A stretch of 64,000 bases of DNA from DASVCN01 sp040905665 (lineage in GTDB: Bacteria > Deinococcota > Deinococci > Deinococcales > Trueperaceae), in assembly GCA_040905665.1 (NCBI GenBank), contig JBBDRD010000041.1:124001-188000 (forward strand), in the 5' to 3' direction. A model generated the notes under the pieces. It had not been told where the DNA came from and did no database searches. It saw only the letters and a list, made by a program, of their open reading frames with translations. The translations under genes were made by a program, and so were the position numbers. Below are positions 33,813 to 41,991 of the stretch, in pieces (position 1 is the stretch's first letter; the number at the start of each line of letters is the position of its first letter).

Positions 33813-34356
33813 TGGTCTGACTGTAGCCTCTTCAACGATTCGTCACCTTGGTTGCGCCCTTTCGCCTGGCCAAAGCCACTCATTGGGGTCTGCAAGGAGC
33901 GCCTAGCTGCTGCTTGGATCGGTTGGCCTACTCCGTGACCCTACCGTGAGCTCATCGTTGCGCATAGTTCAACGGCAGCGCTTAGTTGCAAAAACTAGTC
34001 GAAGCCCAATAGCGATCTGCGATACACTTCATGGAGCAACCTACCGAATTGATTTGACCCTAATCAGTTTGGTTGAAAGGAGAGATGCATAAGGAAGATG
34101 GCCCTGCACCGAACCCCAACGCCACAGAGCCATCCAACAACCATCCTTGCGAACCCAAACGCAAGGCCACGTACTACTCAGCCCCTCCAGCACCAGAGAG
34201 TCCGGCTCGCACGCGGAACACCAGCCCACCGAAGCAGCCAAACGCTTCAGATAGGTAGTGCGAGTATAACTAGATTTCCCAACGGGAATTCAACAGGGCT
34301 CGATCGTTGGGGGTGTCGTCACAAGGGCTGAGGACCACGGGATCGAGGAACGGAAG
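33813..34356. other. Mostly noncoding stretch with one doubtful short ORF
   Basis: A 57-codon frame at 34085-34258 (+) starts MHKEDGPAPNPN behind AAAGGAGAG, but the spacing is only about 2 nt. The product is proline-rich and low-complexity, so I do not count it as a firm gene. The rest of the stretch holds no recognisable gene. Confidence 0.3.
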
Positions 34357-35043
34357 TTGAATAGGGAAGCCGTTGCCATCAGCAAAACCGATCCGACGCC
34401 AAAGCTGGACGTCGAGCATCTAAAGAACGGCCTAGAGAAGCCCCCACTACTACCCGTCAGTCTTACAAACTTCTTGGACTTCGTTGCGGCAAAGGACTCG
34501 TCGCAACGGCTCACCGTAGCTCGGCAGATCGTCAAACAGATAGCTACGCCCTACGATCCGCGCAGTGACATGTACAAGAGGCTGCGTGAGGCGATTCAGG
34601 CGTCGGGGGGACAAAAGTTCGAGATCAACCTCGACAAGCTGTCGGAGACAAAACGTCGTCACTATCGGCCAACACTGGACGGTTGGAACACCTTTGTCGG
34701 CAACAAGAAGTTTCAAGCGGTGCCGGTCAAGCGAAAGAATTGGATCGGCGAGAACCTCCTGATTAGAGTTAATCCTGAGACAGCTCTGCTTCGTGATAAC
34801 CGACGCCTCTACCTCAAGCTGTTCTTCAAGGTAAACCAACTTCGTAAGAGTCAGGTAGGCATCGTTTACCAGATGATGCACGAAATGCTCGTGGACGAGC
34901 CATCGGAGGACATCGGTGTCCTGCACCTTCGAAAGGGCAAGTTAGTGGCACCACCAAACTCCCTGCCAGATAGTGAGACTGCGGTCTCGCTCCGTGCAGA
35001 AGCCGCTTACTTGCGCCGACTTCTAGGCGGCTACTTGGGTTAG
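34357..35043 (+). CDS. Hypothetical element protein, 228 aa
   Basis: From TTG 34357 with GGAACGGAAG just upstream. A basic, soluble protein: an alpha-helical N-terminal half (LTNFLDFVAAKDSSQRLTVARQIVKQIA), a central basic part (KRRHYRPTLDGWNTF) and a beta-like C-terminal part (IRVNPETALLRDNRRLYLKLFF). No family recognised. It ends in front of a strong terminator and stands alone between the HNH gene and the noncoding centre of the element. It may be a nucleic-acid-binding element protein, but that rests on charge alone. Confidence 0.6.
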   Translation: MNREAVAISKTDPTPKLDVEHLKNGLEKPPLLPVSLTNFLDFVAAKDSSQRLTVARQIVKQIATPYDPRSDMYKRLREAIQASGGQKFEINLDKLSETKRRHYRPTLDGWNTFVGNKKFQAVPVKRKNWIGENLLIRVNPETALLRDNRRLYLKLFFKVNQLRKSQVGIVYQMMHEMLVDEPSEDIGVLHLRKGKLVAPPNSLPDSETAVSLRAEAAYLRRLLGGYLG

Positions 35044-35060
35044 AAAGCTCCGTTGAGAAC

Positions 35061-35103
35061 GAAGGCTTCCGGACCGGGTCACGGAGGCCTTCTCTTTTGT
35101 CTT
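35061..35103 (+). terminator. Rho-independent terminator
   Basis: Stem 35061-35071 (GAAGGCTTCCG) pairs with 35082-35092 (CGGAGGCCTTC), 11 bp with one G-U, followed by TCTTTTGTCTT. It terminates the 228-aa gene ending at 35043. Confidence 0.85.
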
Positions 35104-35567
35104 GCCATGCAAACCCTGTCGACACCTGAAAACGTCTGACCCCTACTCCCAGCGAACCATCTAAATCGACTCATCGGCGCACGTGAGAACCGCACTGGTT
35201 AACTCCTGATAGCTAGCGCGGGGTGTGCGTAGTGGGAGAACATCGCCATCTCCAGCTGCCAGGCTTGTTGCTTCGGCGGCTATTTGTGCCACTGCTCGGA
35301 CTGCTTTAACCCAGCAGGCCCGCTCCTGCTGGCTGTCTAGACGGCGTGGCGCGCCTGGTGGCTGTCCCGACTCTTGACTAGGCCCTTCCCCTGCTAAGCG
35401 CGAAGCCCCGCAACATCTACTGGGCCGCAGGGTTGTTAGACCCCCCCCCTCCCCCTACCCCTCCGGTTGCGAGCGGTTTTTCAGGGCGGGAGGGGTAGAG
35501 AGTCAACTACCTATCCCCTGGTCCCCCTTTTTTCCCTCACTAGAACTTCTGCAGTCCCTCTCATCAC
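35104..35567. other. Noncoding centre of the element with repeats; possible origin or regulatory region
   Basis: About 460 bp without a gene. It holds a run of nine C (near 35441-35449) and an inverted repeat CTACCCCTCC (35455-35464) / GGAGGGGTAG (35489-35498). A 13-bp imperfect direct repeat CCTG(C/G)TGGCTGTC lies near 35324 and 35353. Such structured noncoding DNA in an element that encodes RepA-like ATPase could be a replication origin, transfer origin or promoter region of the tiny gene that follows. Confidence 0.35.
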
Positions 35568-35583
35568 TGGAAGGAGGTGAAAT

Positions 35584-35724
35584 ATGGAAGTCTCGTTCGT
35601 GCTTCCGCGGCCACATGACGTAGTCCTCGGCATCATCGGAGCCTACTGCGGCTTCTGGATCGTTGTAATCCTAGGCATAGCAGTAGATCGCGCAAAACAG
35701 CTCTTCAAGAAGTTCTTCCAGTGA
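35584..35724 (+). CDS. Tiny single-span membrane protein
   Basis: A 46-aa protein preceded by an almost perfect anti-16S match, GGAAGGAGGTGA (35570-35581). After a short N-terminus (MEVSFVLPRPHD) comes one hydrophobic span (VVLGIIGAYCGFWIVVILGIAV) and a basic tail (DRAKQLFKKFFQ), so the C-terminus is probably cytoplasmic. Such small proteins in mobile elements include holin-like, spread or exclusion factors; I cannot tell which. The very strong ribosome site implies high translation. Confidence 0.7.
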   Translation: MEVSFVLPRPHDVVLGIIGAYCGFWIVVILGIAVDRAKQLFKKFFQ

Positions 35725-35859
35725 TCCCCAACTCTCACCCCGTCTGCCGCCGTTTCGCAGTCGGCGCCGGCCGCACCCAATCTCTGGAGGGATAATGAGC
35801 GACTAACCCAATCCGTAGGCCCCTGAAGTCCAAGACTTCCGGAGTCCTGAACCCCATGA

Positions 35860-35885
35860 GTCCGTCCTAGACGGGCTTTCTCGTT
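35860..35885 (+). terminator. Terminator after the tiny membrane-protein gene
   Basis: GTCCGTC-CTA-GACGGGC (35860-35876, one G-U) followed by TTTCTCGTT. It lies 135 nt after the tiny gene and 37 nt before the next start. Between them a GGAGGG site precedes a three-codon ATG AGC GAC TAA frame (about 35795). Confidence 0.6.
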
Positions 35886-35921
35886 GTACACTGATTAACT
35901 TTGAACTAGAAGGAGAGGCAA

Positions 35922-36587
35922 ATGATGAACACAACCGATGGACCCTTAGTCCACTCACTGTTGAAGCGCAGCAGGTCACAAAGGAGCATTTTGATGCTGG
36001 CGATGGCGTTCAGGGCCCACCAGCCGGCCTGGGGTAGTCAAGGCACGCTGCTTGCGCTTGGCCTGACCGAGTTCCTCAACTACATAGACTGGCACCTCGA
36101 TCTGGCGGAAACCCTCTTGTCCTCATGGTTAGAGGATGCCCAAAAACGAATGGACGACAATATGCTGGATCTTCGCCTCAACCAGATCCAGTACCTTGTC
36201 GACACGGCCACGAACCCAAGGAACGTCGCGCTTCAGGTGGATCCCGATCACACCCACCCCGCCCTTGCCGAACTGCTTTGTGCGCTGGCCAACGCCGGCG
36301 TCATGGAGAGGGATCTGCGCGGACTAAAGCAAGCAGGCAAAATAGCTATCGCCGAGCAGCTGGAGAAGCCCGAACTAAATTGGCTCGGCGACTCCGCAAA
36401 GCGTCAACTGGCGCAAAGCTGGAACCAGGTTCGAGGACTAGGCGCTGAGGATTCACTCAACGCGTTACGCAAGGACGATCGCGACTTGCATCCGACTGTC
36501 TTGCAGTTCCAGGTGACCAAACACGTGCATAAGATCAGCTACGCCCTTGACACACGGTTCCTCGATGGTAAAGGGCCGCAGGCATGA
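35922..36587 (+). CDS. Hypothetical element protein, 221 aa
   Basis: ATG 35922 behind AAGGAGAGG. Mostly helical and soluble: LLKRSRSQRSILMLAMAFRA, TLLALGLTEFLNYIDWHLDLAETLLSSW, LLCALANAGVMERDLRGLKQAGK. No known domain seen. It overlaps the next gene by 4 bp (ATGA), so the two probably act together. No homologue is recognised elsewhere in the window. Confidence 0.62.
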   Translation: MMNTTDGPLVHSLLKRSRSQRSILMLAMAFRAHQPAWGSQGTLLALGLTEFLNYIDWHLDLAETLLSSWLEDAQKRMDDNMLDLRLNQIQYLVDTATNPRNVALQVDPDHTHPALAELLCALANAGVMERDLRGLKQAGKIAIAEQLEKPELNWLGDSAKRQLAQSWNQVRGLGAEDSLNALRKDDRDLHPTVLQFQVTKHVHKISYALDTRFLDGKGPQA

Positions 36588-37021
36588 GCAGAGTAGACGC
36601 CAGCGGCACGATCCCACAGCAACTCCCTGGACCCAACGACCTGCTCATCCTGCCCAAGGCGATAGAACCCGCGGCAGAGGTCTTTATCAAGGAGGGCTAT
36701 GTCGCCGTTGTGTCCGACAATCCCCAGCTGCACATAAGTCACTTCGGCAAGTACCCTCACCTGACGCCATGGATAGATTCGGACGGACACGTCGTCCTCT
36801 TGCCAACCACGCCTTACCCCATCAGATACGTATTGGTGTCGTGGCTACATGGCGAGCAGATTGGAATACTGCTATGGCCGGACCAGTACTACAGCACCAT
36901 CTCCGCAGGCGCCATCACCGAAATCGCAGCTGCGGGCGTTCCAGTGGCAGTTTGGGAGGCAAGCACACGAGACGATCTTACGAGCGTACTGACAAAGGGC
37001 TATAAGCGTCTAAACATCTAA
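36584..37021 (+). CDS. Hypothetical element protein, 145 aa
   Basis: Begins within the stop of the 221-aa gene. Predicted alpha/beta soluble protein with LPGPNDLLILPKAIEPAAEV, GHVVLLPTTPYPIRYVLVSWL and a tail VPVAVWEASTRDDLTSVL. I recognise no family. It ends before a strong terminator, so this pair forms a two-gene operon starting near 35890. Confidence 0.6.
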   Translation: MSRVDASGTIPQQLPGPNDLLILPKAIEPAAEVFIKEGYVAVVSDNPQLHISHFGKYPHLTPWIDSDGHVVLLPTTPYPIRYVLVSWLHGEQIGILLWPDQYYSTISAGAITEIAAAGVPVAVWEASTRDDLTSVLTKGYKRLNI

Positions 37022-37081
37022 CGGCACTCTCTCTCAAGCGGAACAACAACTAAGGCAGTAACTCAAGTCAGTCCAACTCAA

Positions 37082-37111
37082 GGCCTCGCTCTTCCGAGCG
37101 GGGCCCTTTTT
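37082..37111 (+). terminator. Rho-independent terminator
   Basis: GGCCTCGCTC (37082-37091), loop TTCC, GAGCGGGGCC (37096-37105), then CTTTTT. It separates the 221/145-aa pair from the ArdC-like gene that starts at 37126. Confidence 0.87.
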
Positions 37112-37125
37112 CGTCTGGAGCAAAC

Positions 37126-37947
37126 ATGAAGAAGCAATCCAAAGTCGACTCGAAACAAAAGGCCCTGGCAATCCTGCACGGAGGCGTGTCCGAGCTAATG
37201 CAGGGAACTGGATGGCGGCAAGCTCTGGAGTTCAGGAGCCGCTTCCACAACTACTCTTTCTTAAATACGAGTCTGATCCTCGCGCAGTGCCCGGACGCAA
37301 GGCTCGTAGCCGATTATAGGAAGTGGCAGGAGCTGGGGCGCCAGGTGAGGAAGGGCGAGAAGAGCATCTCCATCCTTGCTCCCATCATCAAGAAAGACAA
37401 GGAAGACCCAGACAAGAAGTTTGTTGCCGGTTTCCGCGCTGTACCCGTCTTCGACATAAGCCAGACGGATGGCGAACCCGTCCCCGGTCCAGAGTCTCCC
37501 AAGGTCCTCGAGGGCGACGGTGCCTCGATCAGGCAAGCCACAAATGTGCTGGAGCGCTACTGCGTGGAGCAAGGTATACAGCTCACACGCGACCTGGAGC
37601 ATGGCCGGGCACTCGGCATCTACAGGCCCACGACCAAATCCATCGCGCTCAAGTCTTATCTGCCGGCCCTGCAAGAACTCAAGACGCTTACGCACGAATT
37701 GGCGCACGCTCTCTTGCACGATTCGACCAGCGACCGAGTTGTAGCCGAGCTTGAGGCTGAGAGCTCGGCTTTCCTCGTATGCCACCAGTTGGGCCTCGAT
37801 ACCAGCGCCTACAGCTTCGCGTATCTGGCCGGATGGGCTGACACCCTTGAAACCCTCATCGCTGCTGGAGATAGGGCTTGCAAGGCTGCTGAAAAGATTC
37901 TCGAACGCCTCTTCCAGAGAGAGGCAGGAGCGGGAGTAGCAGCATGA
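37126..37947 (+). CDS. ArdC-like antirestriction protein with zincin domain
   Basis: A 273-aa protein. The N-terminal ArdC-type ssDNA-binding domain contains RFHNYSFLNTSLILAQCPDA and KWQELGRQVRKGEKSISILAP. The C-terminal metallopeptidase-like domain has HELAH at 190-194 and a later glutamate in AELEAES (about 208-214). ArdC proteins on plasmids coat incoming single-stranded DNA and protect it from restriction enzymes. Its presence suggests the element at some time enters cells as single-stranded DNA. The start is ATG 37126 right after a terminator; the weak spacing to GGAG (37117-37120) is acceptable. It overlaps the next gene by 4 bp. Confidence 0.83.
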   Translation: MKKQSKVDSKQKALAILHGGVSELMQGTGWRQALEFRSRFHNYSFLNTSLILAQCPDARLVADYRKWQELGRQVRKGEKSISILAPIIKKDKEDPDKKFVAGFRAVPVFDISQTDGEPVPGPESPKVLEGDGASIRQATNVLERYCVEQGIQLTRDLEHGRALGIYRPTTKSIALKSYLPALQELKTLTHELAHALLHDSTSDRVVAELEAESSAFLVCHQLGLDTSAYSFAYLAGWADTLETLIAAGDRACKAAEKILERLFQREAGAGVAA

Positions 37948-38156
37948 TCAGGTTCGAGGACTGCCCCGCATGTGGTGGAGACGGCTCTCACATCTACGTC
38001 GGTTCGCCAGGGCAATTCAGTTCGCAACTTGAAGCCTGGCTACCGAGCGACGAACTTCTACCCTGCAAGACATGTGATGGGACTGGATGGATCAGCATCT
38101 GTGGAGTCTCGCCTGACGAAGAAGCGGCAACCGAAGCGCAACCAATGTTCACCTAG
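37944..38156 (+). CDS. Small zinc-ribbon (DnaJ-type) protein
   Basis: A 70-aa protein with two CxxC pairs, CPACGGDG (residues 7-14) and CKTCDGTGW (about 41-49), the pattern of DnaJ-type zinc centres. It is coupled to the ArdC-like gene by an ATGA overlap. Function unknown; such fragments occur often on plasmids and phages. Confidence 0.65.
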   Translation: MIRFEDCPACGGDGSHIYVGSPGQFSSQLEAWLPSDELLPCKTCDGTGWISICGVSPDEEAATEAQPMFT

Positions 38157-38165
38157 TCTCCGCAC

Positions 38166-38384
38166 ATGAGCATCGAAGAGATGGTCATCGCCCACAACGC
38201 CCTCAAGAGCCTCGATGAAACGCAACTTAACCAGCTGCTTGACACCATCGAGTCTTCCACTTACTCACTACCCCCTCAGATGCTCAATTGCGTCAAGCAC
38301 TTGAAGACGGAACTTGAAGCACATCTGGGAAGCGACCACGTAGCCGTCCTCCAACTGAAGGCCGTGCTGCGAAACAGGAACTAG
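38166..38384 (+). CDS. Small hypothetical helical protein
   Basis: A 72-aa acidic helical protein (EEMVIAHNALKSLDETQLNQLLDTIESS, PPQMLNCVKHLKTELEAHLG), starting 9 nt after the zinc-ribbon gene. No family recognised. It is likely the last gene of the ArdC operon. Confidence 0.5.
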   Translation: MSIEEMVIAHNALKSLDETQLNQLLDTIESSTYSLPPQMLNCVKHLKTELEAHLGSDHVAVLQLKAVLRNRN

Positions 38385-38402
38385 AGGCTCCTGCAAGCAC
38401 CC

Positions 38403-38936
38403 CTACTTTTTGACTTTGCTGCCGTCTTGATGATCGCGAGCGATTTGCAGTTCAGAGTCCAACTCGTCAAGCAGTCTACGGTCCTCTTCCGTAATGCGGT
38501 CACTCTCCACAATAAAAGGGGGCCGTTCATTTCTTAGCTCGAACGCAAGTAACTCCAGACGCGCACGCTCGAACCCGTCCAAAAAGTTTAGCCAATCACG
38601 GAAGAAGGGGTCAGTGGGGTCAAATCCCTTCACCCACTCCCTTACCGTTTCGCTGCTCAGCCCCAGTTGGCGTGCCGCGGCAGCTGGTGGAACCCCATCG
38701 GCGACTCTTCCGAGCGCACTCTGGACAACGTGCGCGGGCGTCTTCAACCCGTTCGCAAATGTTCCCGTCCGCGCGTTGAAGCTAGTGCGGCAGGTCTTGC
38801 AGTAGTAGCGCTGAACCCCTCGCTTCGTTTTCCCGTTTCCCTTGAGGTTCTTTCCACCCTTCAATCCATAATCTGCGCACTCCTTGTTCGGGCAGAAAAC
38901 GTTCTTCAGTGCATCGGTGTTCCGGGGCCTAGCCAT
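38403..38936 (-). CDS. IS1 InsA-like zinc-finger/HTH protein
   Basis: A 177-aa protein. The N-terminal zinc finger (CPNKECADYG then RYYCKTCRTSFNARTGT) matches the InsA-type N-terminus of IS1 transposases. It is followed by a helix-turn-helix (VADGVPPAAAARQLGLSSETVREWVKG). The transposase catalytic domain is absent; the rest is a charged helical tail (RITEEDRRLLDELDSELQIARD). It is therefore probably a DNA-binding regulator derived from such a module. No inverted repeats of an IS are seen. The ATG at 38936 follows TAGAGT by 7 nt (leaderless). It is convergent with the ArdC operon and divergent from the XRE gene. Confidence 0.7.
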   Translation of the reverse strand: MARPRNTDALKNVFCPNKECADYGLKGGKNLKGNGKTKRGVQRYYCKTCRTSFNARTGTFANGLKTPAHVVQSALGRVADGVPPAAAARQLGLSSETVREWVKGFDPTDPFFRDWLNFLDGFERARLELLAFELRNERPPFIVESDRITEEDRRLLDELDSELQIARDHQDGSKVKK

Positions 38937-39152
38937 TAGCCACACTCTACCTGCCAGTTTTCGCGGGCACCCCGTATTGTGGCATCGTCTCACATTAGCT
39001 TAGTAACCGATCGATCGGAGGTGATTCGTCAGGCGCCCAGAGTAGAGGACCCGCCGGGCCCTTCAGATAAGACACCCATCAGTTCTCGAAAGAAAGTTGA
39101 GCGACCTACATGCCAATACACTGATTCGACTAGCCAAGCGATTCCAACATAT

Positions 39153-39177
39153 GCCGGAGACCAAGCCACTCTCCGGC
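39153..39177 (+). promoter_or_regulatory. Hairpin in the leader of the XRE gene
   Basis: GCCGGAGA (39153-39160) and TCTCCGGC (39170-39177), a perfect 8-bp inverted repeat with a 9-nt loop, 37 nt before the XRE start. Either an operator dyad for the XRE protein or an RNA hairpin. Confidence 0.4.
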
Positions 39178-39213
39178 AGTGCTCGTTTATATCTGCGCCC
39201 ACGAGGTACTTCC

Positions 39214-39843
39214 ATGTCCAAGATCAACACCCACCTCCGAGACACCCTGCGCCATTACCGCAGGTCCCGCGGCCTCTCCCAAGAAGCGCTGAGCCGTCGA
39301 CTCGGAATAAGCCGCATTCGCGTAACCCGCCTAGAGAGCCTCGACCCAAAGACCCGCCGCCAAGCCTTGGCCGGGCTGGACTCCCGTACCGCCTTCTCCT
39401 TGGCCGATCAACTGAGGTGGAGCAGCACTGAACTGAGCCAGTACAAGATCGCGACGATCCTCTCAGCCGAGTTGAGATCGCGCCGCAAGGCAGCGGGGTA
39501 CGACATCACCGACCTTGAGTTCTTGCTCAGCCGCCGGCTCACAGAGGACTGCCTACAAGCTTTTGAAGACGGCACGTTCGACGAAGAACAACAGAAGAGA
39601 CTCACCCTTCGGTTGCTCCTCGACTTGGCCGGCACCCTGGCCTGGCTTCCCAAGGACCTGAAAGAAGCCGATCTAACTGCCCTCCCGCACACAGGCGTTC
39701 CAGCCGCACGACGCAAGCGCCGCCTGTGCCGAATGAAGAGGCACCAGTCGCACATGCTCCAGGTCAGGAGCCGCAAGCCAGCTTGGAGTGGCTACCGGAT
39801 GCTCCTCGCCCCTCAGCCCACTTCTAACCGAACCGGTCACTAG
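39214..39843 (+). CDS. XRE-family helix-turn-helix regulator
   Basis: A 209-aa protein from ATG 39214 (GAGG about 8 nt upstream). The XRE/Cro HTH is near the N-terminus: LRHYRRSRGLSQEALSRRLGISRIRVTRLE. A second helical region is at LRSRRKAAGYDITDLEFLLSRRL. The C-terminus is basic. It overlaps the RepA-like gene by 56 bp, so it probably controls replication or excision genes of the element. The upstream part of the frame (from 39097) is not protein-like. Confidence 0.75.
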   Translation: MSKINTHLRDTLRHYRRSRGLSQEALSRRLGISRIRVTRLESLDPKTRRQALAGLDSRTAFSLADQLRWSSTELSQYKIATILSAELRSRRKAAGYDITDLEFLLSRRLTEDCLQAFEDGTFDEEQQKRLTLRLLLDLAGTLAWLPKDLKEADLTALPHTGVPAARRKRRLCRMKRHQSHMLQVRSRKPAWSGYRMLLAPQPTSNRTGH

Positions 39844-41032
39844 GAGAGGAACGAAAAGGCTCCGTCTCATCCAAATCAAAAGCAACGCCGATCCCCAGTA
39901 CTACGTGACCCGTCAGCCGGCTTCCCCGGCTGGCGGGCCCCTGAGAAGGAAATTCCACTTGCTACCCGACATCCAGCACGAGAAGAAGACTACTCTGCCA
40001 CCCCCACAAGCACCCCCCACCCGCCTCTCCGCTTCCGAGCTCGACCACCTCTCCCTGCCAGAAGCCGCCTTCCTGGTCCAAGACTTGATGCCCGAAGGCT
40101 TGGTGATGCTTGCCGCCAAGCCGAAGATAGGCAAAAGCTGGTTCGCTCTGAACCTCAGCATCGCCGTCGCATCCCATCGGCGGTTCCTGAACAAAGACGT
40201 GACGGCCGGAAACGCTCTCTACATCGCCCTCGAAGACAGACACCGGCGCTTCCAGGAGCGGCAGCGCGTCGTTCTTGAAGGCAGCACGCCGCCCAAGGGC
40301 CTCGACATCTGGTTCGAGAGCCCGAAGATCGGCCCTTCTCTCCTCGAGGAACTCCGCACATGGGTGCGAAGAGTTCCAGAACCCCGCCTCATCACCATCG
40401 ACACGATGGGCCGGGCCATGCCGAAGCGGCAGTCCGGCCAAGGGGAGTACGAGTACACAACTCAGGTCCTCGGAGAACTCCAACAGTTCGCCCTCGACAA
40501 CGGGATCACCGTCCTGCTAATCCACCACACCCGCAAGAACGACAACGAAAGTGCCGATGTATTCGATGACGTCCTCGGCAGTACCGGTATCAACGGCGTA
40601 ATGGACGCCATCCTGGTTCTCCGCCGCAACCGCCATCAGAACACGGGAACTCTTAGCGCAACCGGAAGAGACATCGAAGAAGTCAGCCTCGACGTTGAGT
40701 ACGACAGCGCTCGCGGCCTCTGGCTACCCCACCGGACCACCGTCCTCTCCGCTCTTCCATCCGAGCAAAGATCAATCCTCCAGGCCATTGCCGATGGCAA
40801 CACCACGCCGCAACAGATCGGCGAAGCTACTGGCAAGTCCTCAAACAATGTCGGCAACCAACTGCAGAAGACACTTCAAAAGGGCCTCGTCGTGAAACTA
40901 GCTACCGGCGTCTACACCCTTGGTCCCACGGTGGCACCCGAACTACACCCTGGTGAGTCTGGTGAGTCTGGTGAGTCTTCGAATCTAAACCACGCCCCCG
41001 ACGCTCACCTCGGCACTCAGCTGCACTGGTGA
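39788..41032 (+). CDS. RepA-like AAA ATPase with C-terminal winged helix
   Basis: A 414-aa protein of the RepA/AAA_25 (RecA-like hexameric helicase) group. Walker A KPKIGKSW is at 111-118, Walker B RLITIDTMG near 197-205 and sensor LLIHHTRK near 240. A C-terminal winged helix follows: ERSILQAIADGNTTPQQIGEATGKSSNNVGNQLQK. Such ATPases drive replication of plasmids and integrative elements. A 9-bp direct triplicate GGTGAGTCT (40952-40978) encodes GESGESGES near the end. The N-terminus is uncertain: GTG 39788 overlaps the XRE gene, and TTG 39958 is the next candidate. Confidence 0.8.
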   Translation: MATGCSSPLSPLLTEPVTRRGTKRLRLIQIKSNADPQYYVTRQPASPAGGPLRRKFHLLPDIQHEKKTTLPPPQAPPTRLSASELDHLSLPEAAFLVQDLMPEGLVMLAAKPKIGKSWFALNLSIAVASHRRFLNKDVTAGNALYIALEDRHRRFQERQRVVLEGSTPPKGLDIWFESPKIGPSLLEELRTWVRRVPEPRLITIDTMGRAMPKRQSGQGEYEYTTQVLGELQQFALDNGITVLLIHHTRKNDNESADVFDDVLGSTGINGVMDAILVLRRNRHQNTGTLSATGRDIEEVSLDVEYDSARGLWLPHRTTVLSALPSEQRSILQAIADGNTTPQQIGEATGKSSNNVGNQLQKTLQKGLVVKLATGVYTLGPTVAPELHPGESGESGESSNLNHAPDAHLGTQLHW

Positions 41033-41123
41033 TTACAAATGAGCAGTTAAAGGATACTCACTCCTCTCACTACACTCACTACCCTCAATAGCCAACTCCC
41101 GTCCCCTCAAGGAGCAGCCCTAC

Positions 41124-41297
41124 ATGCCTACACTCAAGATTCGCCTCATGCTCACCCATCAGCGAGTGGTTCGCAAAGTCGTTGTGGCAACACTCTGGCT
41201 CATCCACGTCACCGTTTGGCAACTCGGCGTGGCCTACTTCCACGTCGCCTCCTGGGCGACCAACCGCGTCAACGGTTCCGGCGACAGCCACCTTTAG
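41124..41297 (+). CDS. Tiny membrane protein, copy 1
   Basis: A 57-aa protein, ATG 41124 behind AAGGAG (41109-41114). One hydrophobic span (VVVATLWLIHVTVWQLGVAYFHVASW) follows a basic N-terminus. Its start, MPTLKIRLMLTH, resembles that of the 73-aa membrane protein at 41992 (MRMLQLDLILTF). The same gene order (membrane protein, then excisionase) recurs there. I take the two as duplicates. Confidence 0.65.
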   Translation: MPTLKIRLMLTHQRVVRKVVVATLWLIHVTVWQLGVAYFHVASWATNRVNGSGDSHL

Positions 41298-41353
41298 AAG
41301 CGCACAAAGCCCATTCGCCCCCAGCCCAGACGTTTCGTTTCCTAAGGAGAAGA

Positions 41354-41543
41354 ATGACTGACGCCTCCGTAGCCCCCACATCGACGCAGCAAGAACTCAA
41401 CATTGGCGTTCTCGACAAATAGTTCTGCTGCTCGGCCCCCACGAGTTCCACGATGCCCTGGGGGATCCATCCGTCCGAGTAGGAGGTAATATCCTCATCC
41501 CCGCCAGGAGCTAATCGACTTCCCACGCCGCGAGATTAGCTAG
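41354..41543 (+). pseudogene. Decayed duplicate of the excisionase gene
   Basis: Starts MTDASVAPTSTQQELN behind AAGGAGAAG and runs into a stop after 22 codons. In shifted frames it matches the intact excisionase at 42210-42452. LLLGPHEFHDALG aligns with LLLSPRQFHEALG, SVRVGGNILIP with SVRLGRKILIP, and LIDFP with LIDFP. A segment of about 17 residues (the SIGINSIYELIRAGTIK part, including the recognition helix) is deleted, and there are two frameshifts. It is no longer functional. Confidence 0.75.
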
Positions 41544-41567
41544 CACTTATCGGCCACCGATCCACCG

Positions 41568-41849
41568 GTGCCCCGACCACTCCACCAATCAGAACCTTCG
41601 GCCTACTATCTCCCAGGAAGCGCGGTTGAAGCTGTCGGCCCGCTTGTAGAGGAGCCAAGGGAACTACCCCCTGACCGGGTATGGCACCCCAAGGAAATAC
41701 AAGAAGTAACCGGCAAAGGTGCTTCTACGTCTCCGATTTTCTCAACTAGACGATCGCGAAATAACTCCATTCAGAAACTCGCTACGGGCCGACTCAGGGC
41801 GTCTCATCAGGTGGGGGCGGCGATGGCGGGTTCAGCGATGAATCAGTAA
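41568..41849 (+). pseudogene. Probable remnant of a second RepA-like C-terminus
   Basis: A 93-codon open frame includes HPKEIQEVTGKGAST...IQKLATGRL. This resembles the winged-helix end of the RepA-like ATPase (TPQQIGEATGKSS...VVKLATGVY) in order and spacing. No ATPase part is present. It lies exactly where a tandem repA-membrane protein-xis duplication would place the second repA tail. The resemblance is short, so I rate it moderate. Confidence 0.45.
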
Positions 41850-41991
41850 ACCTTCTAATCACAGGCCAGCGCACATCTGCGCGCGGGCCGCTCCAATCAA
41901 CTTCTAAAGTCGACACGCTACTAGGCCGGAATTCGCCGGTTGCACTACGACCACCACCAAATCCCACTACCAGAGAAAGGAGCAACGCAAG

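Noticed and set aside
35795..35806. Three-codon leader peptide (ATG AGC GAC TAA) after GGAGGG
   Set aside because: Good ribosome site, but too short to judge; it may be chance. Mentioned only in the terminator entry.
35840..35890. Hammerhead ribozyme
   Set aside because: ATGAGTCCGTC resembles part of a hammerhead, but the CUGAUGA and GAAAC cores are not both present; the structure is a simple terminator hairpin.
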